In this document: positions 63,907-64,000 of the stretch, one piece after another | Numbering within the stretch: the stretch's first letter is position 1 | Layout of the letters: the number at the start of each line of letters is the position of its first letter | Program-made: the position numbers and the translations under genes | The notes under the pieces: model-generated | What the model saw: the letters and a program-made list of their open reading frames with translations, nothing else | Database searches by the model: none | Told to the model about the DNA's origin: nothing | Source of the DNA: CAINDZ01 sp964399195 | GTDB lineage: Bacteria; Krumholzibacteriota; Krumholzibacteriia; LZORAL124-64-63 | Direction of reading: 5' to 3' | Assembly (NCBI GenBank): GCA_964399195.1 | Contig: CAYNPY010000003.1 | Coordinates: 1 to 64,000, forward strand | DNA: 64,000 nucleotides

Positions 63907-64000
63907 ATGAGCGTACCCGGGCCGTTGCTGTCCGTGGTCATCGCCTGCCGTAACCAGTTGAACGCCTTGAAGTTCACGCTCGCGACGCTGCGCGGCCAGG
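63907..64000 (+). CDS. Family 2 glycosyltransferase, N-terminal fragment cut by the window edge
   Basis: Only 31 residues are visible: MSVPGPLLSVVIACRNQLN and the following helix LKFTLATLRGQ. The strand LLSVVIACRNQ followed by an amphipathic helix is the start of GT-A fold family 2 glycosyltransferases. CAGGAG precedes the ATG. The donor, acceptor and full length cannot be judged. Confidence 0.65.
   Translation, partial: MSVPGPLLSVVIACRNQLNALKFTLATLRGQ

Overview
The window is GC-rich bacterial DNA, very dense in genes, and carries two runs of Ns (11838-11847 and 41349-41448), so it comes from a draft or metagenome scaffold. Seven secreted proteins end in the same ~85-residue FlgD/Ig-like C-terminal module (PNPFNP ... 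YD..GR.V..L ... WDG.D..G....SG.Y..RL ... LLR). This module is typical of FCB-group lineages. With the high GC it suggests a Krumholzibacteriota/Eisenbacteria-like bacterium. That placement is inference; no rRNA gene is present to test it.

Layout. 302-1958: kynureninase-like PLP enzyme and a small CoA-binding protein. 2283-9852: three exported sorting-tail proteins, one a six-heme cytochrome c. 10249-13663: mmdADCB, a sodium-pumping biotin-dependent methylmalonyl-CoA decarboxylase, followed by a SLAC1/TehA-type transporter. 14865-18417: a translationally coupled operon of a c-heme-containing sensor kinase, an archaemetzincin and an NtrC-type sigma54 activator. 18472-29542: two divergent operons facing a 361-bp intergenic region. 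The minus operon encodes a Qrc/alternative-complex-III-like quinone oxidoreductase flanked by two H-protein-like genes. The plus operon encodes a small membrane protein, DsrC with both redox cysteines, DsrM-like and DsrK-like subunits and a cysteine desulfurase. A good sigma54 (-24/-12) match precedes the plus operon and a weaker one the minus operon, so the adjacent heme-sensor/NtrC pair is a natural candidate regulator. This is the most interesting block of the window.

29746-38458: an eight-repeat MopE-like metal-binding protein, YjbQ, DusC, a laminin-B-like secreted protein and serC-serA-DUF1015. 38738-47768: hybrid histidine kinase, secreted endonuclease I with PKD and lamin-tail domains, an unrecognised exported protein and a ten-repeat Calx-beta lipoprotein. 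47821-57007: small HTH protein, a cyclic-nucleotide-domain/aspartase fusion, an ArsR-SRPBCC operon with a clear operator, a 131-bp MITE-like element, pyrC, moaA, inorganic pyrophosphatase and acetyl-CoA synthetase. 57279-64000: M6 metalloprotease, a YgjV/GNAT-like membrane protein, a large secreted protein and the start of a family 2 glycosyltransferase.

Metabolically the genes fit a respiring heterotroph that uses dicarboxylates/amino acids, propionate-type CoA chemistry and acetate, with menaquinol-linked sulfur-relay chemistry and a large secreted proteome. A perfect palindrome, TTGCGCCGGCGCAA, recurs in several intergenic gaps. No tRNA, rRNA, CRISPR array, prophage or intact transposase was seen.
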